From assembly GCF_006151805.1 (NCBI RefSeq), contig NZ_VDDA01000015.1, forward strand, positions 1 through 64,000: a stretch of 64,000 nucleotides of DNA. Direction: 5' to 3'. Under the pieces are notes generated by a model. It saw only the letters and a program-made list of their open reading frames with translations. It was not told the origin of the DNA and did not search any database. The position numbers and the translations under genes were made by a program. The stretch is from Methylobacterium terricola (GTDB taxonomy: Bacteria > Pseudomonadota > Alphaproteobacteria > Rhizobiales > Beijerinckiaceae). Shown piece by piece: positions 15,706 through 24,806 of the stretch; within the stretch, counting starts at the first letter, position 1; every line of letters starts with the position of its first letter.

Positions 15706-17792
15706 ATGAGCATCAAGCGGCTGCTTTTCTCATCCATTGTCATGATCGGGGCGATCGCCTGCACGCTGGCGGCGACCCTGGCGGCTTGGCACCGGTCCCG
15801 GACCGTCGAGATCGACCAGGGCGTTCTCCGCCTCGCTGTCGTGCAGGCCCTCGCGGCGATCCCCCAGGCGGTCAACATGGAGCGCGGCCTGTGGACCATG
15901 CTCCTGACGACGGCGTCGCTCGACGAGGCGTCGCGGCATGCCGGGCTCGCCGACCTGCGCGCCCGGTCGGACGAAGCCGTGGCAAGGGTGCACCGGGCGG
16001 TCGAGACGGCCGGGACCCTGCCGGACGCCGGCACCCTTCGGGCAACGGCCGCCGCGATCGAGACCGGGTACGGCGCAGCGCGCCAGCTGGCGCAAGCCCG
16101 TCTGGCCCTGCCGATGAGCCAGCGGGGCGATGCCGACAGCGCACTCGCCAAGGCCATGGCGGGGATCAACGATGCCGCCGCCGGTCCCATCCCCGCCCTG
16201 ACGCGCGCGCTCGCGGCGATCGACGGCGAGGCCACTCACTGGGTCCTGATCGCCGGGTCGGCCGGCGAGCTGCGCGACATCGGCGGCCGGCAGGTCGGCC
16301 TCCTCCAAACCCTGGTCGCACCCCGCAAGCCGGTCATGGCCGAGCAGCGGGCCGCGTTCTGGACCATCCAGGGGCGCGTCGACCAGCTGCTGGCCGGCTT
16401 CGAGAAGGTCGCGGCCGATCCGGTCTCAGGCCCGGTGATCGCGACGGCGATGGCGGAGGTACGACGCGGCTACGTCGAGGCCTTCGCGGCGCTGAAGGCG
16501 GATCTCCTGCCCCATTTCGAGACCGGTGCCTTCCCGCTCGACGGCCCGGCCTTCCGGCAGCGGGCCGTCGCGCTCTGGCCGCCGCTGCTGCGCCTGCGCG
16601 ACACCGCCTTCGACCAGGCGACCGCGATCCTGGCCGCGCGCCACGCCGAGTCGCGGGACGGATTCCTTCTGGCGCTGGCCGCCCTCGCGGCGACGGTCGC
16701 GGTCGGTCTCGGGGTGCTGGTCCTCACGGTCACGCGGGTGATCCGGCCGCTCGCGGGCATGACCGCGGCGATCGGCCGGGTGGCCCGGGGCGAGCTCGAC
16801 GGGGCGATCCCCGGCGCCGGGCGCCGGGACGAGATGGGCGCGATGGCAGACGCCGTCACGGTGTTCCGCGACAGCCTGATCCGGATGCAGACCCTCGAGA
16901 TGGAGGCCGCGACCGCCCGGACCGGCGAGGAGACGCGCCGGCGGCACGAGCTGCGCCGTCTCGCGGACCAGTTCGAGGGCGCGGTGAGCGGCGTCGTCGG
17001 CCGCGTCGCCCGGGCTGCCGATGCGATGCAGGATACCGCCCGGGAGATGACCACGACGGCGACCGCGACGACCGGGCGCAGCGTCTCCGTCGCCACGGTG
17101 GCGGCGCAGACCGCGGCCAACGTCAACATGGTCGCCACGGCAGCCGGGCAGCTCGGCGTGTCCACCGCCGAGATTGGCCGGCAGGCGCAGGGATCGGCCG
17201 AGCTGGTCCGGGTCGCGGCCGCGGAAGCGGGACAGACAGTCTCCCTGGTGCACGAGCTCAGCGCGGCGGCGGCGCGGGTCGGCGACGTGGTGGCGCTGAT
17301 CTCGTCCATCGCCAATCAGACCAACCTGCTGGCCTTGAACGCCACCATCGAGGCGGCCCGGGCCGGCGAGGCGGGGCGGGGCGCGGCTTCGCGGTGGTCG
17401 CCGCCGAGGTCAAGCAGCTGGCGGGACAGACCGCGCGGGCGACCGAGGAGATCACCGGCCAGATCGCCGCGATCCAGGCCTCGACCACGCGGGCCGCAGG
17501 GGCGATCGGCGGGATCAGCGCCCGGATCGAGGAGATTTCGGGCGTCGCGACCTCGATCGCGGCGGCGGTGGAGGAGCAGGACGCGGCGACGCGGGAGATC
17601 GTCCGCAACGTCACGGAGGCTGCCATCGGCACCGGCGAGGTGACGACGACCATCGCCGGGGTGGCGCATGCCGCCGACGAGACCGGCGCCGCGGCGGGCC
17701 GGGTACTCGATTCGGCCGGGGAGGTCTCGCGCCAGGCCGAGCAGCTCACCAGCGAGGTCGATCATTTCCTCGCCACGGTCCGGGCGGCCTGA
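15706..17792 (+). pseudogene. Methyl-accepting chemotaxis protein, broken by a frameshift in the signalling domain
   Basis: The frame beginning at ATG 15706 encodes a membrane helix (residues 7-28), a long periplasmic helical region with an ERGLW motif reminiscent of NIT-type sensors, a second membrane helix (about 320-342), HAMP (about 343-397) and most of the signalling domain as far as TNLLALNATIEAARAGEAGRG. The remainder (FAVVAAEVKQLAGQTARATE to the stop at 17792) lies in another frame. The junction is in the 17371-17390 GC repeat, where about 5 extra bases relative to the usual GRGFAVVAAEVK fit slippage of a GGGGC unit. The restored protein would be about 693 residues. Mutation or assembly error cannot be told apart. 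Confidence 0.85.
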
Positions 17793-17930
17793 CCGCCGGG
17801 GCCGGGCCGGTGGCGGCAGACGCTGTCCCCGGCCGGGACCGCGTCGCGATCGGCAGGGCGGCGGCGCTCGGGTGCGCGGGGCCGGAGGCTCTCCCCGCGC
17901 GGGCGGGCGACACGCGGTCAGGCTTGCGTG

Positions 17931-19076
17931 TCACGCGGCCTGCCGCAGATCCGGCCCGGCGAGCACCACCCGGTCGCGGCCCTGCGCCTTGGCCTGGTAG
18001 AGCGCCCGGTCGGCGAGGCCGAGCAGGGTCTCGAACTCGGCCGAGCCCCGGGCGATCCCGACGCTGACCGTGACCGACAGGTCCGGCATCAGGTCCGGGC
18101 GCATCGCCGCCACGGCCTGGCGCACGGATTCGGCGGCGGCGACCGCCTCAGCCGGGCCGGCGCCCGGCAGGAGGCAGGCGAATTCCTCGCCGCCGAGGCG
18201 CCCGAACGCGGCGCCTGCCGGCAGGACCTGACCGGCCGCGGTGCAGAAACCGACCAGCACCGCATCGCCGACCGCATGGCCGAAGGTGTCGTTGACCCGC
18301 TTGAAATGGTCGAGGTCGAACAGCAGCAGGGCGGTCGGCCCGGCCGCGAGGGCCCGGCCCGCCTCGGCCGCGAGGGCCCGGCGGTTGGCGATGCCGGTGA
18401 GCGGGTCGGTCTCGGCGGCGCGGCGCTGCTCGGCCTCGAGCCGCTCCTTGGCGAGCGCCATGAACAACACCGAGACCGCCACCGAGTAGAGCAGCGCCAG
18501 GAAGCACAGGGCCGCGACCCAGGCGGTCTCGGTCGGCGTGCCCGTCGGCGGCACGGCCAGGACCAGGGTGGCGGGGATCCGCGCCCAGATCAGCAGGGCT
18601 TCGCTGGCGAGCAGGATCGCCGCCGGGGCCCGCGACGGCAGCCGCTCGCCGCGATGGTGCCAGAGGGTGCGCGCGGCCAGCGCGCAATACAGGCCGGCGA
18701 CCGCCGAGGCCAGGATCACCCGGGCGCCGAGGGAGGCCGCGAAGGGCGGCACCAGGCAGGCGGCGAGCCAGACCAACGGGCCGGCGGCGATCGCGCCAGC
18801 CGGGACGCGCCGGGCCTCGAACGAGCAGGCGCCGCCCCAGATCAGCCCGAAGGCCAGGAGCATCGCCGCGTTGGCGACCCCGACCGACAGCCAGTCCGGC
18901 GAGAGCCCGCGCAGGCCGAACAGCGTGACCGCGAGCGCGCCGATGACCTGGGCGGCGCCGAGGAAGCCGAGCGCCCGGGTCCGCCGGGTCTGGCTCCAGG
19001 ACAGGAGGTACAGCGCCCCCATGACCACAGTCACGAAGACGGTCACGGTCACCAGGGTCGGCGCATCCAGCTTCAT
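17931..19076 (-). CDS. Membrane-bound diguanylate cyclase (GGDEF)
   Basis: About 381 residues. The N-terminal 205 residues form six or seven membrane helices, a MASE-like sensor module. A cytoplasmic GGDEF domain follows (about residues 220-375). The active-site signature is GGEEF (RLGGEEFACLL), preceded by the metal-binding LLLFDLDHFKRVNDTFGH. It should make cyclic-di-GMP. No RxxD inhibitory site is evident just before the signature. The start at 19076 (MKLDAP) is favoured; an in-frame ATG at 19121 would add 15 polar residues. It is convergent with the frameshifted chemoreceptor gene. Confidence 0.88.
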   Translation of the reverse strand: MKLDAPTLVTVTVFVTVVMGALYLLSWSQTRRTRALGFLGAAQVIGALAVTLFGLRGLSPDWLSVGVANAAMLLAFGLIWGGACSFEARRVPAGAIAAGPLVWLAACLVPPFAASLGARVILASAVAGLYCALAARTLWHHRGERLPSRAPAAILLASEALLIWARIPATLVLAVPPTGTPTETAWVAALCFLALLYSVAVSVLFMALAKERLEAEQRRAAETDPLTGIANRRALAAEAGRALAAGPTALLLFDLDHFKRVNDTFGHAVGDAVLVGFCTAAGQVLPAGAAFGRLGGEEFACLLPGAGPAEAVAAAESVRQAVAAMRPDLMPDLSVTVSVGIARGSAEFETLLGLADRALYQAKAQGRDRVVLAGPDLRQAA

Positions 19077-19226
19077 CCCGTGGTTCCCGCCCGGTCCCGA
19101 CTCGGTGATGCGGTATAGCACGGCCGATTGCTCGAAGAATGTTCATTCGAGGCTGCGCAAGCCCCTGATGAGGGAGAGGTGAGAAAATTTCGCCCAGTCC
19201 CGGGCGGGGTTTCGAGCCGGGCGCGC

Positions 19227-20969
19227 CTACTCGGCCAGCCTGCGGAAGCGCCAGGCGACCCGGATGCCGTCGCCGGCCGTGAGGTGGAGCACGATCTGCT
19301 CGGTGCGGCGGGCGCCGTTGAGGGCGGCGAAGAACACGCTCTCCTCGATCACCGGATCGATCTCGTCGGCCTCGAACAGCCAGGGGGCGCCGGCCCCGGC
19401 GAGGCGCACGCCGCGCCCGATCCGGCTCGCCCGCACGGTCGGGTGGAGATGGAAGCGGATCGCCGCCTCGACCGGGCCGCGGGGACCGGCCGGATCCTGC
19501 ACGAAGCCGTCATGGCCCTCGAGCAGGGCCCCGTCGGAATGCAGGCGCCAGCGCCGCTCGTGCCGCAGGCCGAGAACCGGGACGTAGCCGTCGTGGCGGG
19601 CAGCGAGCACGCTCGCTCCGGCCGGGTCGCTGCCGCGCTCGACCGTGACCTCGGCCGGCCCGCGCACCACGATCGGCCCCATCCGGCGGGTCAGCCACGT
19701 CGCGAGGGGATGGATCAGGCCAGGCTGCGACAGGCCGACGAAGCGGCACGAGGAGGTGTCGGCGAGGCAGGCGGTGGAATGCGCCGCGGTGGTGCGGGCG
19801 AGCGCCCGCATCTCCTCGCCGGTGGCCGGCATGCCGCAATTCACCACCAGCCGCTGCGGCCCGCAGGACAGCTCGAACGACAGGCAGCCCGCCCCGGCAT
19901 TCGCCGAATAGGCCGGCGGCGGCGCCGCCCCGATATCGGCCACCACCAGGGTGCCGCCCCCGCCCTCGAGCCGGGCGTAGCCGGTCTGCGGCGCGTGCAT
20001 CAGGGGCCGGGCGAGCGCCCCGTCATAGACCAGCAGGGTCGCGAGCTGGTCTGCGGCGGTCGCCCCCATGCCGTTGTGGTGGCCGAGCGAGGCGTCGCCG
20101 TGACGCAGGAGGCGCAGGAGCGGCAGCATCCGGTCGATGGCGTTGAGCAGCGCCTCCGGCGGAGCGATGTCGCGGCTCAGGAAGCTCTGGCGCAGGGGCA
20201 GGAGGTCGAGGAGCAGGTCCTTGCCGAAGCCCGGATCGCGGCTGCGATGGCCGCCATCGGGCAGGATCTGGCGGGTCAACTCGCGGTGCAGGAGCCGGGT
20301 GCCCCGGCGCAGCACCGGCTCGAACCCCTCGCAGCACAGGCCCGCATAGGCGAGCGCCACCGCGGCGACGAGGCGGTCGCGGGGCAGGACGCCGCGGCGC
20401 AGGGCCCGGTCGAGGGCGCGGGTGCAGCGCCCGACCTGCCGCAGGAAGGCCTGGTAGAAGGCGTGGTCGGCCCCCTCCAGCACCAGCGGCGACTGGCACA
20501 GCAGCGAGATCAGGCGGCGCGCCACCACCGCCGGGCGCTGCGCCAGGGCCGGGTCGCCGCGGCCGGCCATGAAGTCCTGCACGAAGGTGCGGGCGTTGGC
20601 GCGGGCCAGCGCGCTCTCGGCGGCCCGCAGGTGGCGCAGCCAGCCGAAGCCGTAGAGTTCCTCGCCCCATTGGGCCGAGGGCGGCGCGAAGTCGAACGGC
20701 GAGCGCCCGCCGGTGGCGAGCGCCCGTCCGGCGAACACGAACAGGCCGGCATAGATGTCGGCCGCGATGGTGGGGTCGCTGGTGCGCAGGTCCTGCGGCG
20801 CGATCACCAGGCCGGTCGGGCGCAGGCGCGCCAGAGCCGAGGGGCGCGACGTCGCGCGGACCGCGGCACCCCGCACCATGCGCCCCGCCTCGCGCCCGAC
20901 GAGCCGGTAGAACCGCCAGCGGTCAGGCCCCCACCCCACGCCACCTCCTGCCCGGCCGCCCATCGCCAC
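19227..20969 (-). CDS. Heparinase II/III family protein
   Basis: A 580-residue protein with an N-terminal alpha/alpha toroid-like region (about residues 50-320) and a C-terminal beta-sandwich heparinase II/III domain (about 330-570). The latter has the LSFELSCGPQRLVVNCGMP and TAAHSTACLAD segments; the histidine in AAHST is typical of the family. Related enzymes are polysaccharide lyases, but the alphaproteobacterial group next to rsmB has no proven substrate. There is no obvious signal peptide. It is downstream of rsmB on the same strand, a pairing common in Rhizobiales. Confidence 0.85.
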   Translation of the reverse strand: MAMGGRAGGGVGWGPDRWRFYRLVGREAGRMVRGAAVRATSRPSALARLRPTGLVIAPQDLRTSDPTIAADIYAGLFVFAGRALATGGRSPFDFAPPSAQWGEELYGFGWLRHLRAAESALARANARTFVQDFMAGRGDPALAQRPAVVARRLISLLCQSPLVLEGADHAFYQAFLRQVGRCTRALDRALRRGVLPRDRLVAAVALAYAGLCCEGFEPVLRRGTRLLHRELTRQILPDGGHRSRDPGFGKDLLLDLLPLRQSFLSRDIAPPEALLNAIDRMLPLLRLLRHGDASLGHHNGMGATAADQLATLLVYDGALARPLMHAPQTGYARLEGGGGTLVVADIGAAPPPAYSANAGAGCLSFELSCGPQRLVVNCGMPATGEEMRALARTTAAHSTACLADTSSCRFVGLSQPGLIHPLATWLTRRMGPIVVRGPAEVTVERGSDPAGASVLAARHDGYVPVLGLRHERRWRLHSDGALLEGHDGFVQDPAGPRGPVEAAIRFHLHPTVRASRIGRGVRLAGAGAPWLFEADEIDPVIEESVFFAALNGARRTEQIVLHLTAGDGIRVAWRFRRLAE

Positions 20970-21086
20970 TCGTTGCCATCGTCAGGAGGCGGCCGCCCTC
21001 GTCAAGGAATGGTCAAGGATCATCGCGGGGTCAAACCGTCCGGCCGGCCCGTGAACAGGTTCCGCGTCTCCCCGACGCCCCGGCCG

Positions 21087-22433
21087 TTACGCCTCGCGCC
21101 GCTCCAGGCGCACGGCGTAGAAGCCGTCGAGACCGCCGCGGCCCTCGTCGGACCAGTGCGACGGCAGGGTGCGCAGGTCGCCGGACGCGGTGACGAGGGC
21201 CGCGTCGCCGACCTCCTCGGGGGTGATCGGGCGCCGGACGAAGTCCGGGTGGCGCGCGAGGAAGGCCCCGGCCTGGCCCTCGCCCTCCTCCGGCTCGAGC
21301 GAGCAGGTGCAGTAGACGAGGCGCCCGCCCGGGCGGGTGAGCCGCGCCGCCTTGTCGAGGAGCCGGCGCTGCAGCCCGACGAGGCGCATCAGGTCGGCCT
21401 CGTTCTTCGCCCACGGCACGTCGGGGTGGCGCCGAACCGTGCCGGTGGCGCTGCACGGCGCGTCGAGCAGCACCGCGTCGAAGGGCTGGTCCTCGGGAAG
21501 CGCCAGCGCGTCGACCGCCTGCACGTCGGCGCTGAGACCGAGCCGGGCGAGGTTGGCTTCCAGCCGGCGCAGGCGCGGCGCCGAGCGGTCGACCGCCAGC
21601 ACCGCGGCGCCGGCGGCGGCGAGCTGCGCGGTCTTGCCGCCGGGGGCGGCGCAGAGATCGACCACCCGCTCGCCGGGCCGCACCGCGAGGAGATGGGCCG
21701 GGAAGGCCGCGGCGGCGTCCTGCACCCACCACGTGCCGTCCTGGAAGCCCGGCAGCTCGGGCACCGGGGTGCGGGCATCGTCGAGGCGCAGGCTCAGCGA
21801 CCCCGGCAGGCGCCGTCCGTCGAGACCCTCGGGGATCGGCGCACCGGGACGCAGGGTCAGGTCGAGCCCGGCCCCGCGGGCATTGGCGGCCGCGATGGCG
21901 CGCGCGGTCTCCTCGCCGTAGGCGGCGATCCAGCGGCGTGCCAGCCAGTCCGGCGTGTTGAGCCGCAGGGGATCGGCCTCGCCCTCGCGCAGGATGTCGT
22001 CGCGCTCGCGGGCGATCCGGCGCAGGACCGCGTTGGCGAGGCCGGCGAGGTGCTGCAGCCCGGGATCGGACTTGGCCAGGCGCACCGCGAGATCGACCGC
22101 GGCGTGGTCCTGGACGTTGAGATAGAGGATCTGCGCCGCGCCGGTGGCGAGCAGCGCGACGAGGCCCGGCTGGTCGTCCGGCAGGCCCCGGGCGAGACGC
22201 TGGTGCAGGGCGTGGCGGATCACCCCGAGATGCCGGAACGTCGTGGTGGCGATGGCGCGGGCGAGGCCGGCATCCTGCGGCGGCAGCACCGCCCGCTGCA
22301 CCGCCGGCTCGATCGCGTCCTCGAGCGCCGTGCCGCGGTTCTTGCCGAGCAGGTCCGCCACGGTTCCCCAGGCGAGACGCCGCGCCGGCAATCCTGCGAC
22401 CTGGCCGGCGCCCTCGGTGTGCTGTCCGTCCAT
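21087..22433 (-). CDS. rsmB: 16S rRNA m5C methyltransferase, RsmB/NOL1/NOP2/Sun family
   Basis: A 448-residue enzyme. Residues 25-160 are a NusB-like RNA-binding domain; residues 225-448 are the SAM-dependent methyltransferase. Motif I is DLCAAPGGKT (259-268). The two cysteines of the m5C mechanism are Cys327 (LLDAPCSATG) and Cys377 (YCTCSLE). It methylates a cytosine of 16S rRNA. The ATG at 22433 has GGGAGCAGGG just upstream. It is divergent from the SDHAF4-like gene and is followed by the heparinase-like gene after a 117-bp gap. Confidence 0.93.
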   Translation of the reverse strand: MDGQHTEGAGQVAGLPARRLAWGTVADLLGKNRGTALEDAIEPAVQRAVLPPQDAGLARAIATTTFRHLGVIRHALHQRLARGLPDDQPGLVALLATGAAQILYLNVQDHAAVDLAVRLAKSDPGLQHLAGLANAVLRRIARERDDILREGEADPLRLNTPDWLARRWIAAYGEETARAIAAANARGAGLDLTLRPGAPIPEGLDGRRLPGSLSLRLDDARTPVPELPGFQDGTWWVQDAAAAFPAHLLAVRPGERVVDLCAAPGGKTAQLAAAGAAVLAVDRSAPRLRRLEANLARLGLSADVQAVDALALPEDQPFDAVLLDAPCSATGTVRRHPDVPWAKNEADLMRLVGLQRRLLDKAARLTRPGGRLVYCTCSLEPEEGEGQAGAFLARHPDFVRRPITPEEVGDAALVTASGDLRTLPSHWSDEGRGGLDGFYAVRLERREA

Positions 22434-22604
22434 CCCTGCTCCCCCGCGACCCATGCGCGGATGATGAGTCCGCTGCCGGACCCGACCTTGACGCTGCCGC
22501 CCGCGCCCTCCACCTCGGAGGGATCGGCGGCCTGTGCGCCGGGGGTGGCATCCGCCCGCCCGAGATGCAAGCGCCGCGACAGCCGAGGCAGCGAGAGTCG
22601 ACCG

Positions 22605-22805
22605 ATGAGCGAGAGCGAGGCCATTCCCCGCAAGCCCCTCACCCCGGCGGCGCAACGCGCCCTCGCCGAGGCCGAGGCGCGCCGGACGGCGATCGACGCC
22701 AAGGCCGAGGAGGTCCGGCGCGAGCGCGAGATCAACGGGCGCGGCGGCCTCGAGCCGGTGCGCTACGACGATTGGGAAGTGAAGGGTCTGGCGACCGACT
22801 TCTGA
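22605..22805 (+). CDS. SDHAF4-like protein (DUF1674)
   Basis: A 66-residue protein of the DUF1674 family, whose mitochondrial member SDHAF4/Sdh8 helps assemble succinate dehydrogenase by holding the flavinylated SdhA. The charged helical N-terminal half and the family C-terminus GGLEPVRYDDWEVKG, ending ATDF, are intact. No sdh gene is nearby, so action is in trans. It starts at ATG 22605, divergent from rsmB. A PH-domain gene follows after 10 bp and is probably co-transcribed. Confidence 0.82.
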   Translation: MSESEAIPRKPLTPAAQRALAEAEARRTAIDAKAEEVRREREINGRGGLEPVRYDDWEVKGLATDF

Positions 22806-22815
22806 GGGGGCGACG

Positions 22816-23190
22816 ATGGGCTTGCTCGACGGCCTGCTCGGCCATGGCAGCGATGCGGCACCGGAAGCGGTGGCGCAGGAACTCGACGGGATGCTGGTCC
22901 CGGGCGAGACCGTGCAGGTGGCGTTCCGGGTGATCCGCGACCTGATGGTCTTCACCGACCGGCGGATGATCCTGATCGACAAGCAGGGCGTGACCGGCCG
23001 CAAGGTGTCGTACCTGACCGTGCCCTACCGGGCAATCACCTCGTTCTCGATCGAGAATGCCGGCAGCTTCGATTTCGATTCGGAATTGTCGATCTGGGTC
23101 TCGGGCCGGCCGGAGCCGATCACCCGCACGCTCAAGCGCGGGGCCGACATCCGCGGGATCCAGCGAGCGATCGCCGCGACGTTGCGCTGA
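22816..23190 (+). CDS. Bacterial PH-domain protein (bPH_1)
   Basis: A 124-residue soluble protein made almost entirely of one bacterial pleckstrin-homology domain (residues about 15-122). Marks are the LVPGETVQVAFRVIRDLMVF start, TDRRMILIDKQGVTGRK and the SIENAGSFDFDSELSIWV strand pair. Related proteins such as YvbH/DUF304-like domains form ring oligomers of unknown role. It has no membrane helix. A GAGGGGG ribosome binding site precedes the ATG. It lies 10 bp after the SDHAF4-like gene. Confidence 0.88.
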   Translation: MGLLDGLLGHGSDAAPEAVAQELDGMLVPGETVQVAFRVIRDLMVFTDRRMILIDKQGVTGRKVSYLTVPYRAITSFSIENAGSFDFDSELSIWVSGRPEPITRTLKRGADIRGIQRAIAATLR

Positions 23191-23333
23191 GCGACGGCGC
23201 GGAGGCGTCGGCTCGCCCGACCGGCGAAACCCGACATCCTCCGCGCCAGTCCGGGCTTCCGGTCCGCGGCCCCGGGATCACGCGCAGGACGTCGTGTGCG
23301 TCGGGACCGGCGTGAACAGGCCCGACGACGCGG

Positions 23334-23843
23334 TCAGCGCGTCACCACCACGGTGGTGCCGACCTGGACGCGGCCGTAGAGGTCGGCGACATCCTGGTTG
23401 AACATCCGGATGCAGCCATAGGACGCGAAGGTGCCGATCGAGCCAGGCCGGTTGGTGCCGTGGATCGCGTACTCGCCCCGGTCGAGGGTGAGCGCCGCGA
23501 CGCCCATCGGGTTGCTCGGCGAGCCGCCGGCGATCACCTCGGGAAGGCGAGGATTGTCCCGCCTCACCTCGTCGGGCGGCGACCAGGCCGGCCGCAGGTA
23601 CTTGCCGTCGATGCGGGCATAGCCCGTCCACTGCTTGCCGGCCTTGCCGACCGCCACGGGATAGCGGATCGCCGTCCCGTCGCCGTTGACGAAGTACAGC
23701 CGCCGCTCGGCGGTGCGGACCACCACCGTGCCGGCCTCCGCCGCCGCCGCGTCGAACGCGACCAGCTCCCGCGCCACGGCCGGACCGGCCGCCAGCATCG
23801 CCGCGACGAACGCCGCCGCGGCCCATCCACTCTGCTTGTGCAT
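23334..23843 (-). CDS. L,D-transpeptidase (YkuD domain)
   Basis: A 169-residue periplasmic enzyme. Residues 1-25 are a signal peptide ending AVARE. The YkuD domain follows, with catalytic His128 (AIHGTNRPGSIG) and Cys144 (SYGCIRM). Such enzymes make 3-3 peptidoglycan cross-links or attach proteins to the wall in Rhizobiales. It lacks a LysM or other wall-binding module, so it is the short ErfK/YbiS type. The gene stands alone. Its 193-bp upstream gap to DUF2794 holds a short AACCCT/AGGGTT hairpin near 23990-24013. Confidence 0.92.
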   Translation of the reverse strand: MHKQSGWAAAAFVAAMLAAGPAVARELVAFDAAAAEAGTVVVRTAERRLYFVNGDGTAIRYPVAVGKAGKQWTGYARIDGKYLRPAWSPPDEVRRDNPRLPEVIAGGSPSNPMGVAALTLDRGEYAIHGTNRPGSIGTFASYGCIRMFNQDVADLYGRVQVGTTVVVTR

Positions 23844-24036
23844 CCCTGCGGTCCTCGAGCGTGACCTTGTTGAGCCAAGCGATAATCCGCCCGGAAACCT
23901 GTCGTTCCGGTTGGCAAAGATGCTTGCCGGGGGGTGAAGGCCGTGGGGATGCGCGGGAGCGTTAAGGAGAGGTGTGCGCGACGCCTGAACCCTTCCCCCT
24001 TTCAGGGCAGGGTTGGGCGCCGCGCGTCCGGAGGCC

Positions 24037-24405
24037 TCACACCACCCGCAGCGGCTTCTCCAGCACCCGCAGCACCTGCGCGAGATCGTGCCCGCGCTTC
24101 AGGATGCGGCCGGTCTCGGCGATCACCGCGTAGGCGCCCTGGCGGCGGGCGAGGCGGGGATCCTTCTCGATGCGGTAGAGCGGCCGCTCGGAGGTGCGGC
24201 GGTGGATGGCGAACACCGCCTTCTCGCGGGTGAAGTCGATCGTGTAGTCCCGCCACTCGCCCTCCGAGACCATGCGGCCATAGAGGTTCAGGATGACGCG
24301 CAGCTCGTCGCGATGGAATGACACCTGCGGTGCGGCGCGCGGGAACGGAACCACATGAGCTCCGGCGCCGGCGCTCCGGCTATCGGTCGTCTCTCCCTCG
24401 CTCAT
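24037..24405 (-). CDS. DUF2794 protein
   Basis: A 122-residue soluble protein of the DUF2794 family, which is conserved across alphaproteobacteria and has no known function. Marks are VSFHRDELRVILNLYGRMVS, EWRDYTIDF and AVFAIHRRTSERPLYRIEKD. The ATG at 24405 has a near-perfect AGGAGGAGCG ribosome binding site, which suggests high translation. On the other side of its promoter region a candidate structured RNA is transcribed the other way. Confidence 0.9.
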   Translation of the reverse strand: MSEGETTDSRSAGAGAHVVPFPRAAPQVSFHRDELRVILNLYGRMVSEGEWRDYTIDFTREKAVFAIHRRTSERPLYRIEKDPRLARRQGAYAVIAETGRILKRGHDLAQVLRVLEKPLRVV

Positions 24406-24666
24406 CGCTCCTCCTGTCCGTCGGGGTGGCTCGAAGCCTGTCGGGGTGATTCGCGCCGGACACGGCGCGCATGAGCCGGCAAACGGCCGGTCGGACCATG
24501 ATGGGATCGGTGAAACGGCCTCGCAAGGGTTGCGCTGGAGCGACAGCGTCCAGTTATCGTCGCGACACGGAACGGAAACGCCTGGGAAAGGGCGGAACCG
24601 CCTACAAAATGCCGCAATCGCGCCGCGCGCCGGCCTTGATGCGCGCGCAAGACAGGTCGACCTCAT
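24406..24666. other. Non-coding gap upstream of DUF2794 and of the candidate RNA
   Basis: No protein gene with a ribosome binding site is seen. The stretch should contain the promoter of DUF2794 (reading left). It should also contain the promoter of the RNA candidate (reading right), for which TTGATG at 24636-24641 is a possible -35 box with only a weak -10 about 17 nt later. Confidence 0.4.
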
Positions 24667-24796
24667 GGCCCGGCCCGCCGGTCGTTCCGGTACCCAGCCC
24701 CCCAGCCTCCGGAAGGCCGGCGGTCCGGGCCACCTCCGAGGTTTCGAGACCCAAACCACTTCAGGGCCGCCTCCGCATGGAGCGCGGTCCTTTTTT
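24667..24796 (+). ncRNA. Candidate structured small RNA ending in an intrinsic terminator
   Basis: Two strong structures follow one another in a gap without a plus-strand gene. First is a long hairpin: the arm at 24667-24690 pairs with 24709-24731 (7 pairs, one mismatch, 7 pairs, a small internal loop, 6 pairs) around an 18-nt loop. Then comes a 32-nt linker, and then a terminator hairpin (24764-24790) followed by TTTTTT. A terminator needs a transcript, and none of the annotated genes supplies one on this strand. The sequence does not look like tRNA, 4.5S, tmRNA or RNase P RNA to me; 6S-like or a lineage-specific sRNA remain possible. The start is a guess. Confidence 0.45.
24764..24796 (+). 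terminator. Rho-independent terminator (11-bp stem, T6)
   Basis: GGGCCGC-CTCC pairs with GGAG-c-GCGGTCC around a GCAT loop; one C is bulged and one pair is G-U. Six T follow at 24791-24796. It is the only hairpin with a T6 tail I found in the window, which makes chance unlikely in DNA this GC-rich. Read on the minus strand it has no T-run, so it does not serve the minus-strand small gene at 24807. Confidence 0.8.
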
Positions 24797-24806
24797 GAGC
24801 CGCCGG

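Noticed and set aside
17931..19076. Diguanylate cyclase as a LapD-like partner of the nearby LapG-family peptidases
   Set aside because: It has a multi-helix membrane sensor and an active GGEEF, but no EAL domain and no LapD-type periplasmic output domain.
19128..22805. A plus-strand open frame of over 1,200 codons opposite the heparinase and rsmB genes
   Set aside because: Same reason. Only its last 66 codons, the DUF1674 protein from 22605, make a recognisable protein with its own start.
24741..24765. TTTCGAGACCC segment that looked like a tRNA T-arm
   Set aside because: No acceptor stem, anticodon arm or CCA end can be drawn around it. It falls in the linker of the candidate RNA.
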